64,000 nt of DNA, taken from positions 2,506,858 to 2,570,857 of the forward strand of contig JADCRB010000048.1 of the NCBI GenBank assembly GCA_021464245.1, given 5' to 3'. The notes beneath the pieces were generated by a model. That model did no database searches, was not told where the DNA came from, and worked only from the letters and a program-made list of their open reading frames with translations. This DNA comes from Carallia brachiata. Its lineage: Eukaryota; Streptophyta; Magnoliopsida; Malpighiales; Rhizophoraceae. Position 1 is the stretch's first letter; every line of letters begins with the position of its first letter. This document shows positions 62,345 to 64,000 of the stretch, in pieces. Position numbers and translations under genes: made by a program.

Positions 62345-63043
62345 TGTAAATGCAAATAGTTTTGTAATTTGTAATTTTGAATTGAAAACAGTGAACTGCA
62401 GACCGCTTCAAGTCGTGTGTCAAACGCCACTCTCCTTAAGGCAATATTCGCGCTCCAATTCTGCACCAGAGCCTATGCGAATTCCCTCTCAGGATAAAAT
62501 GAAGCCCTTGATTACACTTGTGCAGTGGTGAAATCAAGACAGGAGAAGAGAATGTGCATGCAATATTGTTGGTACTGTTTGTAATTTTTCTGCAGTAAAA
62601 TACAAACAGTATCGATTCTTATAAAACATTCTGCAGGGAAGTTATTTATGGGACACAACTGTTCAAACAATAAAACTATTGGGTTGTGACTGTTCGGACA
62701 TAATTGTCAAAGCAGTTAATTAACAGGAAAAACTGTAGGAAATATTCAATTATTACATAAAATTAATTAATTAAAATAATTAATTAATTATGTAATAAAC
62801 TGTCAGCTACGTAACACGTGCACGTGCCAAGTGCCCAAGTGCCAAGTGCGCCTATAAAAAGCGCCTAAAATGCGCCTATGCCCCGCGTGCGCGCGCATGC
62901 GTGGCACTTGTCCATAAATTTCTTTTAGGCCAATTAAACTAATGTCATGTGTTTCCATATATAAGGCCTTCCAAACAGCTTTCTCTTTTCCATGTAAGAC
63001 TTTTACATTCCCTTTCCTCATTCCTTTTGAAAATACCCTTACA
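62345..63043 (-). repeat. 5' LTR of the copia element
   Basis: Full-length repeat of 699 bases, TG at 62345 and CA at 63042-63043 on the plus strand. It contains a palindromic AATTAATTAATT-rich stretch at 62754-62796, paired CACGTG motifs at about 62816-62826, a CCAAGTGCC repeat and a TATATA box on the minus strand near 62960. The block containing the CACGTG motifs is absent from the 3' LTR. Confidence 0.9.
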
Positions 63044-63439
63044 AAATATTCTCCTAACTATTGACGTTTTGTGTGGCAAGTTTAATTATGCTCTCATGTC
63101 AAGCTACCGATTCAGGTTGCCTTGGCCGTCCTTGGGGATATCTTTGATTTGTTTTGTTGCTCTTTTAATTTTTGAATCTGGTATATTGCTTCCTCCTTCA
63201 TTGGACTTGCTTGTACTTGATATCTATTGTAACTTCTTACAAAGTGAATAAAATTCTTACTTGACTTACCAAAAAAAAAGGGAGCAATTAGGCTCTTCTA
63301 TAATTTTGACGCCTTTTTAAATTATTGGATTTGAATTTTAAATTAATTCCACAAACATCGTATTGTGTGTTTATGTAACAGCCTAACAAAAACCAATCTT
63401 CTGTGTTGGTCAACTTCACCATCAACATATTTAACTTAG

Positions 63440-64000
63440 GGTGTGTTTGTTTCATGGGATATGATAGGATAGAATAAGCTAATGACTAACAATCTCACAT
63501 TAATCCATGCTTAGTTGATTAATAAAATAGGTATAGAATAGGATAGTGTGGACTTACTATCCTATAAATATGAGATACTATCCATCTCACTCTTATACGT
63601 TAATCTATCATATATCATAGACTAGTGTTGACAAATTGTATATTTACTAAAATATTCTTTTAATTAAAATAAATTTTAAATATTTTTAAAAACTTAATAT
63701 AAAATTCAAAAAAATTATTTCTTTCTCATCTTTTTTCTCTCTCTCACTCCTCGTCTCTCTCTCTCTCTCTTTTTTTCTCTCCTCCCTATTTCCTCTCTCA
63801 TTCCTCGTCTCTCTCTCTTTCCTTTCTCTCTCCTCCCTCTTCTCTCTCACTCCTCGTCTCTCTCTCTCTTTCATTTCTTTCTCCTGCCTCTTCTCTCTCT
63901 CACTCTTCGTTTCTCTCTCTCTCTCTTCCCTTTCTCTCTCCTACCTCTTCTCTCTCTCTCATTCCTTGTCTCTCTCTCTCTTCCCTTTATCTCCCCTCCC
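63440..64000 (+). mobile_element. Partial copy of the fold-back element, cut by window end
   Basis: It begins GGGTGTGTTTGTTTCATGGG and matches 8395-8945: 'aggtatagaataggatagtg', 'cttactatcctata', 'catagactagtgttgacaaa', then the CT-rich block from 63720 onward. The right end lies outside the window. Confidence 0.8.

Larger units (their letters stand above)
57315..63043 (-). mobile_element. Ty1/copia LTR retrotransposon, complete but degenerate
   Basis: Two long terminal repeats (57315-57894 and 62345-63043), each beginning TG and ending CA, flank internal DNA that reads on the minus strand in the copia order gag, protease, integrase, reverse transcriptase, RNase H. Flanking bases AAATC and AAATA are a 5-base target-site duplication with one mismatch. 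A purine-rich tract (GGTGGGGGA on the minus strand) abuts the 3' LTR at 57895-57905. The element sits near the 3' end of a LINE. Several stops and frameshifts make it non-autonomous now. Confidence 0.92.
55545..63281 (+). mobile_element. 5'-truncated LINE, interrupted by a SINE-like and a copia insertion
   Basis: LINE DNA survives in three pieces: about 55545-56135, 56381-57314 and 63044-63281. The first encodes the C-terminal half of a non-LTR reverse transcriptase (TIVFCPLDRNNLLNLKRTLC, VEFLPIKYLRLPLD), with the FADDT-like site degraded to FVD-stop. The second covers the linker and zinc-binding region (VINSGLRFQLGDGRCIKF, KIFVWMATLDKLCSKSILLK). The third holds the 3' end and a poly(A)-like terminus at 63271-63279. 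Many stops are present, so it is long dead. Its 5' part, including the endonuclease, is missing. Confidence 0.8.

Noticed and set aside
62754..62796. AATTAATT palindrome as a stand-alone MITE inside the 5' LTR
   Set aside because: The missing block in the other LTR extends well beyond the palindrome and includes LTR-specific motifs, so a deletion explains it better.
63686..63874. Arg/Glu-rich minus-strand frame near the window end
   Set aside because: Same simple-repeat artefact as at 8673, in the partial copy of the fold-back element.

Overview
This is plant nuclear DNA, most likely from a woody eudicot. It is strongly A+T-rich, its genes are split by GT-AG introns, and it is crowded with relics of plant transposons: hAT, Helitron, Ty1/copia, LINE, tRNA-derived SINEs and MITEs. 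I cannot name the species from sequence alone; a Citrus-like genome is only a guess. I see no CRISPR array, operon, rRNA or tRNA gene.

Only two loci look like ordinary genes, both on the minus strand. At 2869-5694 a six-exon gene encodes a cinnamoyl-CoA-reductase-like NAD(P)H reductase of about 327 residues. Every splice junction joins in frame, but exon 2 lacks one C, which shifts the frame and stops translation early; this is either a null allele or a base-calling error. At 13923-17108 a two-exon gene encodes a plant mobile domain (PMD) protein of about 904-920 residues and appears intact.

Layout: 1-1775, a degenerate tandem duplication whose second copy holds a SINE with a clear target-site duplication. 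7534-9420, a long fold-back repeat with GA/CT cores, and part of a related copy at 63440-64000. 10995-11864, broken pieces of a membrane protein and of a DRIP-like RING gene. 19310-21093, a candidate non-autonomous Helitron with two stacked 3' ends. 21.8-28 kb, isolated exon fragments, including a PPR gene and PECT1. 24.9-25.7 and 30.2-31.0 kb, two copies of an ACCGGTT-rich element. 32.4-33.6, 39.8-40.5 and 51.1-51.4 kb, three diverged copies of an unidentified exon-containing unit; the first is split by a LINE carrying a SINE. 37.7-38.8 and 40.6-41.7 kb, two paralogous segments, each holding a MITE where the other is empty. 43392-47376, a complete but disabled hAT element. 54.5-54.8 kb, a fatty alcohol oxidase remnant. 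55.5-63.3 kb, a LINE interrupted by a SINE-like insert and by a complete but degenerate Ty1/copia element.

The window therefore reads as a gene-poor, transposon-rich stretch. The PMD gene is the only locus I would call a plausible intact protein-coding gene. I found no convincing new molecular system. The most useful leads are the three-copy gene-like unit, the reciprocal MITE insertions, the paired Helitron termini and the single-base lesion in the reductase.
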